A stretch of 64,000 nt of DNA from Pelagibacteraceae bacterium AG-325-J13 (GTDB lineage Bacteria > Pseudomonadota > Alphaproteobacteria > Pelagibacterales > Pelagibacteraceae), in the NCBI GenBank assembly GCA_003282835.1, contig QBYL01000001.1, forward strand, positions 248,001 to 312,000, given 5' to 3'. Of this stretch, positions 27,397 through 36,632 are shown in pieces. Under the pieces are notes generated by a model, which worked only from the letters and a program-made list of their open reading frames with translations, was not told where the DNA came from and made no database searches. The position numbers and the translations under genes are program-made. Position 1 is the stretch's first letter, and each line of letters starts with the position of its first letter.

Positions 27397-27425
27397 AAAA
27401 AAAAACCACCGGCTAAAGCGGTGGT
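27397..27425 (-). terminator. Intrinsic terminator between SAM-II and SAM-V
   Basis: On the minus strand ACCACCG (27425-27419), a 7-base loop and CGGTGGT (27411-27405) form a perfect 7-bp G+C-rich stem, followed directly by a run of U. It lies after the SAM-II aptamer and before SAM-V. The sequence CGCUUUAGC across its 5' stem end and loop is complementary to the 3' strand of the SAM-II pseudoknot, which makes the terminator switchable. Confidence 0.88.
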
Positions 27426-27438
27426 CTTAAGACTTAAT

Positions 27439-27490
27439 CGCTTTAGCTGGATTTTTAAAGCGCTCAGCAATTTGACTTAAATCAGCGCTA
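27439..27490 (-). promoter_or_regulatory. SAM-II riboswitch, transcriptional
   Basis: The minus strand shows P1 AGCGCU (27489-27484) pairing with AGCGCU (27464-27459), with the diagnostic loop GAUUUAA...UUGCUG and the downstream GCUAAA strand that closes the pseudoknot. This order and these bases match the SAM-II consensus. The 3' strand continues as GCUAAAGCG (27447-27439), exactly complementary to CGCUUUAGC in the following terminator. With SAM bound the strand is held in the aptamer and the terminator forms; without SAM it can pair with the terminator and allow read-through. Confidence 0.9.
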
Positions 27491-27497
27491 TAAATGG

Positions 27498-27525
27498 ATT
27501 ATGGACCATTCCATTAGATTGTCAA
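27498..27525 (-). promoter_or_regulatory. metY promoter
   Basis: On the minus strand a perfect -35 (TTGACA, 27525-27520) and CATAAT (27503-27498) are separated by 16 bases. The start site would fall near 27490, at the first base of the SAM-II aptamer, which supports both calls. Confidence 0.75.
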
Positions 27526-27628
27526 GTTGTATAAAAACCTTAATTTAGTGGATTAATTATACTAAATCCTGATACCTTTTTGCCTTGGATTTCTTTTGTT
27601 ATTTTCTACTTATTTGCTAATTTGCATT

Positions 27629-28879
27629 ATGAGAAAAAAATATTCATTCTTAAGCCTTATCAAAAATGCTTTTACCAATAATGAAAATTGGGAAAAGATG
27701 TGGGAAAGTCCTGATCCTAAAAAAGGTTATGACGTAATAATTGTTGGTGGCGGAGGACATGGTCTTGGGACAGCTTATTACTTAGCAAAAGAACATGGAA
27801 TTAAAAATATAGCTGTTATCGAGAAGGGTTGGCTAGGTGGAGGTAATACTGGAAGAAATACTACCATTATTAGATCAAACTATCTTTGGAATGAAAGTGC
27901 ACACCTTTACGATCATTCAGTTAAATTATGGGAAAATTTATCAGAAGAGTTAAATTTTAACATGATGTTTAGCCAAAGAGGTGTAATGAACTTAGCTCAC
28001 AATGAGCATGACATAAAAGAAATGAAAAGAAGAATTAGTGCAAATAGATTAAATGGGCTAGACACTCAATGGTTAGATACTAAAGAGATTGAAGAGTTGG
28101 TTCCAATTATGAATACTAAAAATTTAAGATACCCAGTATTGGGTGCTGCATTTCAACCAAGAGGCGGAGTAGCTAGACACGATGCAGTTGCTTGGGGCTA
28201 TGCTTTAAGATCAAACGAGATGGGAGTTGATATTATTCAAAATTGTGAAGTAAAAGATATTCAAACCGATAATCACAAAGTAAAAGGAGTTAACACCTCT
28301 AAAGGTTTTATAAAAGCAGACAAAGTTGCAGTTGTTGCTTCTGGGCATACTAGTGTGCTTGCGCAAACAGCAGGTGTAAAGTTACCGTTGCAAAGTAGAC
28401 CTTTGCAAGCTTTGGTATCAGAACCAATTAAACCAGTAATAAATACTGTCGTGATGTCTAACGCAGTTCATGCATACGTAAGTCAATCTGATAAAGGTGA
28501 ACTGGTCATTGGAGCTGGAACAGATGGTTATAACTCATTTACACAAAGAGGTGGATATGATGTCATAGAAGAAACTGTTCGTGCAATTGTAGAACTCTAT
28601 CCAATTTTTGGAAAAATGAAAATGTTACGTCAGTGGGGTGGTATAGTAGATATCTGTCCAGACGCCAGTCCAATTATAAGCAAATGTGATGTTAAAGGTT
28701 TATATTTTAATTGTGGTTGGGGAACAGGTGGATTTAAAGCTACACCAGGAAGTGCAAATGTTTTTGCTCATACAGTTGCTAATGATCAACCACATAAAAT
28801 AAATGAAGCATTTAATCTAGAAAGATTTTCTGACGGAAGATTAATAGATGAACATGGCGCAGCTGCTGTAGCTCATTAA
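27629..28879 (+). CDS. soxB: Sarcosine oxidase beta subunit
   Basis: SoxB holds the FAD site of heterotetrameric sarcosine oxidase, which demethylates sarcosine to glycine. The 416-aa protein has the Rossmann motif [20 protein letters not shown], the FMN/FAD-linking region around [32 protein letters not shown] and the distal [18 protein letters not shown]. The frame is open from a TTG at 27596, but the ATG at 27629 matches the usual SoxB N-terminus (MRKKYSF). It heads soxB-soxD-soxA-soxG and diverges from metY; the ~100 bp before its start hold an imperfect GGATT/AATCC inverted repeat but no clear riboswitch. Confidence 0.95.
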   Translation: MRKKYSFLSLIKNAFTNNENWEKMWESPDPKKGYDVIIVGGGGHGLGTAYYLAKEHGIKNIAVIEKGWLGGGNTGRNTTIIRSNYLWNESAHLYDHSVKLWENLSEELNFNMMFSQRGVMNLAHNEHDIKEMKRRISANRLNGLDTQWLDTKEIEELVPIMNTKNLRYPVLGAAFQPRGGVARHDAVAWGYALRSNEMGVDIIQNCEVKDIQTDNHKVKGVNTSKGFIKADKVAVVASGHTSVLAQTAGVKLPLQSRPLQALVSEPIKPVINTVVMSNAVHAYVSQSDKGELVIGAGTDGYNSFTQRGGYDVIEETVRAIVELYPIFGKMKMLRQWGGIVDICPDASPIISKCDVKGLYFNCGWGTGGFKATPGSANVFAHTVANDQPHKINEAFNLERFSDGRLIDEHGAAAVAH

Positions 28880-28881
28880 TT

Positions 28882-29232
28882 ATGATTTTAATTAATTGCC
28901 CATATTGTGGAGAGAGAGAGCAATCAGAATTTTCTAATGGAGGAGAAGCTCACGTAGCTAGACCAAAAAATCCAGAAGCTTTAAGCGATAAGGACTGGGG
29001 ACAATATGTATTTTACCGATCAAATCCAAAAGGAATTTTCTACGAAAGATGGGTTCATACTCATGGTTGTAGAAAATGGTTTAATGCTGTGCGGGATACG
29101 TCTACAGATACTTTTTTGAAAATTTATAAATTAGATGATAATAGGCCAGATATAAGTGAATTTAAAAGTACTCTAAAATCACCGTCTGGAGAACCATCAG
29201 TTGGCTCAGGAAATTTTGCTGTAAAAAAATAG
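28882..29232 (+). CDS. soxD: Sarcosine oxidase delta subunit
   Basis: SoxD is the small zinc-binding subunit of heterotetrameric sarcosine oxidase. All four zinc ligands of the family are present at the expected places: Cys6 and Cys9 (NCPYCG) and His59 and Cys63 (VHTHGCRKW). At 116 aa the protein is slightly longer than many homologues, the extra being a Ser/Gly-rich tail. It starts 2 bp after the soxB stop, and soxA begins immediately after its own stop. The soxB-D-A-G order is the standard one. Confidence 0.95.
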   Translation: MILINCPYCGEREQSEFSNGGEAHVARPKNPEALSDKDWGQYVFYRSNPKGIFYERWVHTHGCRKWFNAVRDTSTDTFLKIYKLDDNRPDISEFKSTLKSPSGEPSVGSGNFAVKK

Positions 29233-32220
29233 ATGTCAGCTATTAATAATAAAAACTGTAAGTATATTTCTCAGGTAGAGATTAAAATAACTTTCGACGG
29301 AAAATCTTATTCCGCATTTGATGGAGATACTGTTGCATCTGCTTTATTAAGAAATAATATTAGATTGATTGGTAGAAGTTTTAAATATCATAGGCCTAGA
29401 GGTATTTATACTTGCGGGATTGAAGAACCAAATGCACTTGTACAAATTTTAAATGAACATAATGAACCCAATACTAGGGCAACTATTAAAAGAACATATG
29501 ACGGCATCAATATAAGCAGCCAAAATCGATGGCCATCACTCTCTTTCGATATAGGATCAATAAACAATATTTTATCACCCATCTTCTCAGCAGGATTTTA
29601 TTATAAAACTTTTATGGGACCTAAAGGATTTTGGAAAAAAATTTATGAGCCTTTAATAAGACGAACAGCGGGTTTAGGAAAACCTCCAAAAAATTTCAGA
29701 TCAAAAAGCATCCATCAAAATCACAACGTTGATATCTTAATTGTTGGAGGGGGACTAAGTGGCTTGATTGCAGCAAGAAAATTAATAGATACTAACAATG
29801 AAGTTCTTATTGTTGAGCAAGATTGTTTCCTAGGAGGAATTTTAAAAAATTCAAATAAAGTAAAAAGTATTGATGGTAAAAATGTTTTTGAATGGGTTAA
29901 TGAAACTGAAAAATTAATTTTAGGATCAAAAAATATAAAAATTTTAAAAAATACTCTTGTTACTACATATAATTTTACAAATCATTTAATTGCACTAGAA
30001 GATAAATTTGTAGGAAAAAAAATAGACACCAATAAATCTGAACTTACTTTACACAAGATTAGAACAACTCACACAATTTTAGCAAATGGCCATATAGAAA
30101 GATTTATCTCTTTCAGAAATAATGATTTACCTGGAGTAATGCTAGCATCTTCTTTTGAAAAATATATTGAAAGATATGGAGTTGCACCTGATGAAAATCC
30201 TGTTATTTTTACAAATAATTCGTCCACAATAAGTTTGGTTAAGTCGTTAATTAATTTAGGGTGTAAGCCTTCTGCATACATAGACTCAAGGAACAAAAAT
30301 GATATTGAAGATGAAACTAAAGATTATCTTTCAAAAAACAATATACCATTTTATCCTGAATCCGAAGTAGAAGGCTGTGAGGGAAATAAAAAAGTAGAAA
30401 AAGTTTATATAAGAAGCAGCAACAAAGAAATATCATCTATCAAAGCTTCAATGTTATGTCCTTCAGGTGGATTTAATCCTGACATACATCTATTCACACA
30501 GTCAAAAGGCCTAGTAAAATGGGATGATAAAATTATTTCATTTAAGCCAGATACAGCTTTTCAAAATACAATCACATTGGGGTCAGTAAGTGGTAACTAT
30601 AAATTTAAAGATCTTTGTAGTGAAATTAATAAAAAATTATCATTTTTAAAAACTAATGAGCTTAATCTAGAAATAGAGACAAATATAAGAGATGATTTTT
30701 CAATTAAAGAATTGTGGGAAACAAAAACAAATAAGAAGTCCAAATGGTCTAAATCTTTTATCGATCTTCATAACGATGTGACAACAAAAGACTTACAACA
30801 AGCGATTAACGAGGGGTATGACCGAATAGAACATCTTAAGAGATATACAACTAATAGCATGGGAACAGATCAAGGTAAAATAAGTAGTATTAACTCTCTA
30901 GGAATAGTTTCAAAAATTTTAAAAAAAAAAATTTCAGAAGTAGGAACTACTACCTATAGACCCCCTTATGCTCCTTTAAGTTTTGCCGCTATAGCTGGAA
31001 GAAGTACCTATGAATATTATGACCCAGAGAGAAAAACACCAATTCACAATTGGCACATAAAAAATAACGCAGTTTTTGAGGACGTAGGGCAATGGAAACG
31101 ACCTTGGTATTTTAAAAAATATAAAACAGAAACTATGCATCAAGCAGTTCAAAGAGAGTCAAAACAAACAAGACAATCAGCAGGAATTTTAGATGGAAGC
31201 ACACTTGGAAAAATAGAAATTAAAGGTAAAGACGCTTTAGAATTTATGAACTTAATGTACACAAATGCTTTTACAAAAATGAAACCTATGACATCGAGAT
31301 ACGCGCTGATGCTAGGAGAAGATGGAATGATTATGGACGATGGAATAATTTGTAAAATTAATGACAAACATTTTATAGCAACAACAACTTCAGGCGGAGC
31401 TCCAAAAGTTTTTGCTCATATGGAAGAATTTCTTCAAACAGAGTGGCCACATTTACAAGTTTATCTAAATTCAATTACAGAGCAATTCACTACTTTTAAT
31501 ATTAGTGGTCCTAAAGCACGAGAAATAGTTAGTAAAGTATTTTCTGATATCGACTTTAGTAATGAAAAGTTTCCATTCATGACTTTCAAAACATTTAATT
31601 ACAAGAACACCCAGGCAAGAATAATGAGAGCAAGTTTTACAGGTGAATTAGGTTATGAGATATATATCAGCCCTCAGCATGCGTTAGAACTTTGGGAATT
31701 AATATTTAAACACGGAAAAGATTTTGATTTAGTCCCATATGGAACTGAAACCATGCATTTATTAAGAGCTGAAAAAGGATATGTTGTAATTGGACAAGAG
31801 ACTGATGGAACAGTAACCCCAATAGATATAAATTTCAATTGGATGATAGGTAAAAAGAAAAAAGATTTTATTGGAAAAAGATCTTTAACTAGAAGCGATA
31901 CTGCCAGGGAAGATAGAAAACAGTTGGTAGGTATTGTACCTTTGGATAAATCTCAATTTATTGAAGAAGGGCAGCACATTGTTGAATGTGAAAATTTACC
32001 TAGTAAAATTAAAATGCCTATAGAATATCTTGGACATATTTCTTCCAGTTACCACAGCCCTAACTTAAATCATTGTATCTCTATGGCCATGATTAAAAGT
32101 GGAAATAAATTAATGGGTAAGAAGTTATTTGTTTCAACTCCCAAAGGAACTAAAAACATTCCTGTTGAAATAGTTAGCCCAGTATTCATTGATCCAGAAA
32201 ATAAAAGGTTAACATCATGA
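29233..32220 (+). CDS. soxA: Sarcosine oxidase alpha subunit
   Basis: SoxA is the large subunit that binds NAD and handles folate-dependent transfer of the methyl-derived carbon to tetrahydrofolate. The 995-aa protein shows an N-terminal ferredoxin-like domain (FDGKSYSAFDGDTVASALL, RSFKYHRPRG), a dinucleotide-binding domain (ILIVGGGLSGLIAARKL near residue 170) and a C-terminal GcvT-like aminomethyltransferase domain (SAGILDGSTLGKIEIKG onward, GELGYEIYISPQHALELWE). The layout equals that of characterised TsoX/SoxA proteins. It abuts soxD and overlaps soxG by 4 bp (ATGA). The methyl group becomes 5,10-methylene-THF. Confidence 0.95.
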   Translation: MSAINNKNCKYISQVEIKITFDGKSYSAFDGDTVASALLRNNIRLIGRSFKYHRPRGIYTCGIEEPNALVQILNEHNEPNTRATIKRTYDGINISSQNRWPSLSFDIGSINNILSPIFSAGFYYKTFMGPKGFWKKIYEPLIRRTAGLGKPPKNFRSKSIHQNHNVDILIVGGGLSGLIAARKLIDTNNEVLIVEQDCFLGGILKNSNKVKSIDGKNVFEWVNETEKLILGSKNIKILKNTLVTTYNFTNHLIALEDKFVGKKIDTNKSELTLHKIRTTHTILANGHIERFISFRNNDLPGVMLASSFEKYIERYGVAPDENPVIFTNNSSTISLVKSLINLGCKPSAYIDSRNKNDIEDETKDYLSKNNIPFYPESEVEGCEGNKKVEKVYIRSSNKEISSIKASMLCPSGGFNPDIHLFTQSKGLVKWDDKIISFKPDTAFQNTITLGSVSGNYKFKDLCSEINKKLSFLKTNELNLEIETNIRDDFSIKELWETKTNKKSKWSKSFIDLHNDVTTKDLQQAINEGYDRIEHLKRYTTNSMGTDQGKISSINSLGIVSKILKKKISEVGTTTYRPPYAPLSFAAIAGRSTYEYYDPERKTPIHNWHIKNNAVFEDVGQWKRPWYFKKYKTETMHQAVQRESKQTRQSAGILDGSTLGKIEIKGKDALEFMNLMYTNAFTKMKPMTSRYALMLGEDGMIMDDGIICKINDKHFIATTTSGGAPKVFAHMEEFLQTEWPHLQVYLNSITEQFTTFNISGPKAREIVSKVFSDIDFSNEKFPFMTFKTFNYKNTQARIMRASFTGELGYEIYISPQHALELWELIFKHGKDFDLVPYGTETMHLLRAEKGYVVIGQETDGTVTPIDINFNWMIGKKKKDFIGKRSLTRSDTAREDRKQLVGIVPLDKSQFIEEGQHIVECENLPSKIKMPIEYLGHISSSYHSPNLNHCISMAMIKSGNKLMGKKLFVSTPKGTKNIPVEIVSPVFIDPENKRLTS

Positions 32221-32738
32221 CCACATTAATTTCAACGGATAGAGTACATATTACTCAAAGGAATTTTCAACAGATTTTGATAAGAGGTGATGGAAAGGAT
32301 CGATTTAATCAAATAATTACCAAAGAGACATCTTTGCAACCCCCGTCTAAAAACCTTGAAATAAAAACTAGTGATCAATATATTTTTGCAAAAAATTCTT
32401 TTGACCAATGGACTTTAGTTTATTTAGTTGAACGGGATTATAAGGAAATTATAAAGACTATCTCTAACTTAAACTCAAATGATGAAATTCTTGCCTCTGA
32501 CTACTCATATGGCCAAGTTTATTTTGAAGTATCAGGTGAAAATAAAGATGAGTTTTTAAACAAATTAACTCAATTTGATCTTCGTAATAAAAAGTTTCCA
32601 GATCTTTCAATGGCACAAACTTTGATAGCAAGAATAGATTGTTATATATACAAATTAAATAACAAATATATTATAACTTGCAACAAGTCATATGAGGACT
32701 ATTTTAAAGAGAGATTGACTGATTTAATTAATTTGTAG
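32217..32738 (+). CDS. soxG: Sarcosine oxidase gamma subunit
   Basis: SoxG is the least conserved subunit of sarcosine oxidase and adopts a GcvT/YgfZ-like fold. The 173-aa protein keeps weak family features (ILIRGDGKDRFNQIITK, YGQVYFEVSGENKDEFLNKL, FPDLSMAQTLIARIDCYIY), and its identity is secured by position at the end of soxBDAG with an ATGA overlap to soxA. Its stop is 4 bp from the convergent EamA gene, so the operon ends here, although no strong terminator hairpin is visible. Confidence 0.88.
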   Translation: MTTLISTDRVHITQRNFQQILIRGDGKDRFNQIITKETSLQPPSKNLEIKTSDQYIFAKNSFDQWTLVYLVERDYKEIIKTISNLNSNDEILASDYSYGQVYFEVSGENKDEFLNKLTQFDLRNKKFPDLSMAQTLIARIDCYIYKLNNKYIITCNKSYEDYFKERLTDLINL

Positions 32739-32742
32739 AGTA

Positions 32743-33648
32743 TTATTTTTTTACCCACACATATCTCGATGATAAAGGGCGTCTTGCGTTAAAGGCATAA
32801 AATATTATTGCAGATGTAATAATTCCACCACCAATTAAAGTTTTTACAGTTGGAACTTCGTTAATTCCAAATATTGGTAACCAAACCCAGAAAATTCCAC
32901 CTAAGACCTCTGTCAGAGAAAGAAGAGTTAAATCTGTGGCTGGTAAATCTTTTGATTTTATAGAAAATAATATAAGTCCAGAACAAACTAAAAATCCATG
33001 CAATGCAGAAAGAGAAGAGTTTTTAACTGAAATAAAAATATTATTATCGTTAAATATAAGAACCAAGATTGCTACAGCTGCACAGAAAATTCCCGCTATA
33101 GCTACTGTAGTGAATTTTGGAGTTTTCTTTCTCCATCTTAGTGAAACTGTAAATCCTGCAAACCCTAAAGAGGATAACAAACCATTAATTAGACCAAATA
33201 AAGAACCTTCTCCTTTGCTATCTAAGGACATAAATATTATACCTCCAGCAGCAATTATTATTGATATTAATGTTGTCTTTGAAATTTTTTCTCTCAAAAA
33301 AATATATGCTAAAATTGCAGCTACAAATGGTTGAGTTGCTAGCATCATCATGGTTACAGCAGCAGTAGTAGTTGTGATAGAAAGAATAAAAGATATATTA
33401 GCAATACCAAGACTCACTCCACCTATTAATCCAGACAAACCAATCTTCTTATAATTTTTGGTAAATTTAAGACCTTCAGCTAAAAATAAATAAATATTTA
33501 AGACTAAAAAAATTACCGAACCCCTAAAAAAAAGATATTGCCAAGGAATTAATTGTGCATCATCTATATATCTTACGACTAAAGGTCCGAAAGACCAGAA
33601 CAGTCCTGCGATTAAAACAATTAGTATGGCTGAACTATTTTTTATCAT
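32743..33648 (-). CDS. EamA/DMT-family permease
   Basis: This 301-aa protein has ten membrane helices in two EamA repeats; the first opens with VLIAGLFWSFGPLVVRYID, the second follows GLINGLLSSLGFAGFTVSLRW. EamA permeases move amino acids and other small metabolites, mostly outward. It is the last gene of a two-gene unit with the MFS protein upstream, overlapping it by 14 bp. Its placement beside soxBDAG and the ETF genes could mean it moves a methylated amine or an oxidation product, but nothing in the sequence fixes the substrate. Confidence 0.88.
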   Translation of the reverse strand: MIKNSSAILIVLIAGLFWSFGPLVVRYIDDAQLIPWQYLFFRGSVIFLVLNIYLFLAEGLKFTKNYKKIGLSGLIGGVSLGIANISFILSITTTTAAVTMMMLATQPFVAAILAYIFLREKISKTTLISIIIAAGGIIFMSLDSKGEGSLFGLINGLLSSLGFAGFTVSLRWRKKTPKFTTVAIAGIFCAAVAILVLIFNDNNIFISVKNSSLSALHGFLVCSGLILFSIKSKDLPATDLTLLSLTEVLGGIFWVWLPIFGINEVPTVKTLIGGGIITSAIIFYAFNARRPLSSRYVWVKK

Positions 33649-34957
33649 TTGAAGTATTAGATAAATCTACTCCTGTGTCAGGATCAAGTTCGATACCTAG
33701 TGGAGTAATGTCTTTTGGCAAAGGAGTAAAAGTTGACTCTGGATTGTCCTCATATTTTCTTCTGTTCATCCTGAAGACACCGAAAATAATAATTATCATG
33801 AAAAAAATAAGCAAATGAACAAAAAATCCATTTGGACCAAAAATACTCATTAAAACTGAACACACGATTGGTCCAGCTATTGCTCCTAAACCAAATATCA
33901 TATTTAAACCAGCTCCAGCCGCAACAAACTTTTCTTTAGGAATATAGTCATTTACAAGTGCTAGGTTTAAGGCAAACAACGGCAGCGTCATCCCAGACAA
34001 AAGAATTATATAAATAAATAATTTTGTTTTATCCATGCTTGTTTCCGTTGAAAAATAATTAAATCTGAACATTTCTTCTACAAAAAGATTTTCAAAAGAA
34101 ATTCCTGATGCCATGATTGAGAGAATAGCAAAAGCAGATGATGCTATACAACATCCGATGATTACAATTCTTCTATCATAATTGTCTGACAAAGAACCTA
34201 TGGGCCATTGAAAAAGTGCGCCTGCTAGGGTTACTGAAAATAACAATATTGAAATCTCCAATACGTTTAAATTCATCGTTACAGCATAAACTGATAACAT
34301 AGTAAACATTGCTGAAAATATGAAACCTGAACAAAACATAGAAAAACTTCCAAAAGGTGAAATTTTAAAAAGCTCTTTAATCTTAATTGAGCTAGTCTTT
34401 TTAAAAGTAGGAGGCTTTCTCTTTGTGAGAAGAATTGGGACTAAGGCTACAGAAAACAATAAAGAAATTAATATAAAAGGCTCATAGTTTTTAGGACTAC
34501 TTACGTTTAACAACAAGTTTCCCAAAGCAAAGGCAAAAAAAGTAACAAACATGTACAGAGATAAAACTTTACCTCTTGTTTTGTTAGTCGCTCTATCATT
34601 TAACCAACTTTCAACAATTATAAGAATTCCAATCATGCTAAAGCCTGTTAAAAATCTTGCTAAAGTCCAAATAATTGGATCTACAAATACTACATGAACT
34701 AAAGAGCTTAAAGAAGCCATAGAGGCAAAAGCTGCAAATACTCTTATATGACCTACTTTACTTACAAGATTTGGAATGATGTTAGCACCAATGAAATATC
34801 CAATAAAATAACCAGACATCATTGTTCCCGTTGCGATAAAATTAAAATTTTCTAATACCGCTCTAATTCCCAAAAGGTTTCCTTGAAAACCATGAGAAAT
34901 CATAATCACTGCAAAGCCAGTGAAAAGAGCCCAAGAATTTTTTATAATTTTATACAT
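33635..34957 (-). CDS. Major facilitator superfamily transporter, YcaD-like
   Basis: This 440-aa protein has twelve predicted helices and MFS marks: the loop 2-3 region GANIIPNLVSKVGHIRVFA and the second-half LSDNYDRRIVIIGC motif. The arrangement LARFLTGFSMIGILIIVESWLND is characteristic of the YcaD/UMF-type subgroup. A 40-residue charged tail ends the protein. Substrate is unknown. It overlaps the downstream EamA gene and starts 46 bp from the ETF-QO gene on the same strand, so it may be cotranscribed with the ETF genes. Confidence 0.85.
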   Translation of the reverse strand: MYKIIKNSWALFTGFAVIMISHGFQGNLLGIRAVLENFNFIATGTMMSGYFIGYFIGANIIPNLVSKVGHIRVFAAFASMASLSSLVHVVFVDPIIWTLARFLTGFSMIGILIIVESWLNDRATNKTRGKVLSLYMFVTFFAFALGNLLLNVSSPKNYEPFILISLLFSVALVPILLTKRKPPTFKKTSSIKIKELFKISPFGSFSMFCSGFIFSAMFTMLSVYAVTMNLNVLEISILLFSVTLAGALFQWPIGSLSDNYDRRIVIIGCCIASSAFAILSIMASGISFENLFVEEMFRFNYFSTETSMDKTKLFIYIILLSGMTLPLFALNLALVNDYIPKEKFVAAGAGLNMIFGLGAIAGPIVCSVLMSIFGPNGFFVHLLIFFMIIIIFGVFRMNRRKYEDNPESTFTPLPKDITPLGIELDPDTGVDLSNTSNDKK

Positions 34958-35003
34958 GGTGGAAAGCCATTATGCTTTCTCACAGACAAAAGCAATAGTC
35001 TTT

Positions 35004-36611
35004 TTACATGTTACCGTATTTAGGACCGCCACCACCTTCGGGTGCAACCCAAGTGATATTTTGAGAGGGTTCTTTGATATCACAGGTCTTACAGTGGATA
35101 CAATTTTGAGAGTTTATAACGAACTTCTCTTTTTGAATTTCGTATACGCCCACCGGACAGTATCTTTGAGCTGGTTCATCGTACTCTTTTAAAGTGTAAT
35201 TAATCGGTAAATTAGGATCTTTTAACCTTAAATGGACAGGCTGGTTTTCAGCATGATTAGTACCTGTTAGATAAACAGAACTGGTTTTATCAAATGTGAG
35301 CTTACCATCAGGTTTTGGATATTCAATTTTAGGCATTTGGCTAGCTGGTTTTAAAGCCTCGTGATCTGCATGTTTGTGTTTTAGTGTAAAAGGCATCCTT
35401 CCTCTAAACAAAATTTGATCTATACCAGTAAATATTATTCCCAGTATTAAACCCCAACTAAAACTAGGCTTAACATTTCTTGCTGTATACAACTCTTTAT
35501 AAGCCCAGCTTTCCTTAAATTTTTTTTCGTAAATGGATAGATCTGTTTTATTTTTAATATTCTCTACGATCGCTTCAGCAGCAACTAATCCGCTTTTCAT
35601 CGCTGTGTGAGAACCTTTTATCTTCGGCATATTTAAAGTCCCAGCATCACAACCAATTAGTAAAGCTCTCGGCATATACATCTTAGGCAAACTTTGTATT
35701 CCACCTTCAATTAAAGCTCTGGCTCCGAATGAAATTCTTTTACCACCTTCAAACATTTTTCTTATTGAGGGATGCGTTTTAAATCTTTGAAACTCATCAA
35801 AAGGAGAAAGATAAGGATTTTGATAATCCAAACCTATTACATACCCTAGATATATTTGTCTATTTTCAGCATGATAAATGAAACTTCCGCCATAAGTTTT
35901 GCTATCAAGTGGCCAACCAGCTGTATGCATAACTAAACCTTCTTGATGCTGTTCTTCACTAACTTCCCAAATTTCTTTAAGTCCAATACCATATTGTTGA
36001 GGATTTTTTCCTTCATCTAAATTAAATTTTTTAATTAACTGTTTGCCTAAATGACCTCTGCATCCTTCAGAAAAGACAGTTACTTTTGCATGTAATTCCA
36101 TTCCTTCTTGGTAAGTATCTTTTTTATTTCCTTCTTTATCTAAGCCCATATCTAAAGTAGCTACACCTTTTACTGATCCATCATCATTATAAAGAACTTC
36201 ACTGGCAGGAAACCCAGGGAATATTTCAACTCCTAATTTTTCTGCGTGCTCGGCTAACCAACGACAAAGATTAGCAAGGCTAATGATATAGTTCTTATGA
36301 TTTTTTTGTACCGAGGGTAAAAGCCATGTAGGCCAACTTAAAGAAGAATTTTTTCCTAAAAATAAGAATTTTTCTTTTGAAACTTTTGTTTTTACTGGAG
36401 CACCTTCATTTTTCCAATTAGGTATTAATTCATCAAGCGCTTTTGTTTCAAATACATTACCACTTAAAATATGAGCTCCAACTTCAGCGCCTTTCTCAAG
36501 GATACAAACATTTAAATTAGGATCTAATTGTTTAAGTTTTATAGCTGTAGTTAAACCAGCTGGTCCCGCACCAACAATAACCACATCATATTCCATTGTT
36601 TCTCTAGCCAT
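35004..36611 (-). CDS. Electron-transfer flavoprotein:ubiquinone oxidoreductase
   Basis: ETF-QO takes electrons from reduced ETF through FAD and a 4Fe-4S cluster and passes them to ubiquinone at the inner membrane. The 535-aa protein has an N-terminal FAD fold (VVIVGAGPAGLTTAIKLKQ), the GCRGHLGKQLIKKF and GCDAGTLNMPKIKGSHTAM blocks, a membrane-contact region, and the C-terminal cluster site CIHCKTCDIKEPSQNITW with an upstream Cys in AQRYCPVGVY. The end (PEGGGGPKYGNM) is typical. It lies 21 bp after etfA on the same strand, so ETF and its acceptor are expressed together and serve the dehydrogenase upstream. Confidence 0.95.
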   Translation of the reverse strand: MARETMEYDVVIVGAGPAGLTTAIKLKQLDPNLNVCILEKGAEVGAHILSGNVFETKALDELIPNWKNEGAPVKTKVSKEKFLFLGKNSSLSWPTWLLPSVQKNHKNYIISLANLCRWLAEHAEKLGVEIFPGFPASEVLYNDDGSVKGVATLDMGLDKEGNKKDTYQEGMELHAKVTVFSEGCRGHLGKQLIKKFNLDEGKNPQQYGIGLKEIWEVSEEQHQEGLVMHTAGWPLDSKTYGGSFIYHAENRQIYLGYVIGLDYQNPYLSPFDEFQRFKTHPSIRKMFEGGKRISFGARALIEGGIQSLPKMYMPRALLIGCDAGTLNMPKIKGSHTAMKSGLVAAEAIVENIKNKTDLSIYEKKFKESWAYKELYTARNVKPSFSWGLILGIIFTGIDQILFRGRMPFTLKHKHADHEALKPASQMPKIEYPKPDGKLTFDKTSSVYLTGTNHAENQPVHLRLKDPNLPINYTLKEYDEPAQRYCPVGVYEIQKEKFVINSQNCIHCKTCDIKEPSQNITWVAPEGGGGPKYGNM

Positions 36612-36632
36612 GAAAAGACTATATCAAACTAA

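Noticed and set aside
27526-27628. Possible glycine riboswitch or operator before soxB
   Set aside because: Only an imperfect GGATT/AATCC inverted repeat is visible; the conserved cores of glycine aptamers are not present.
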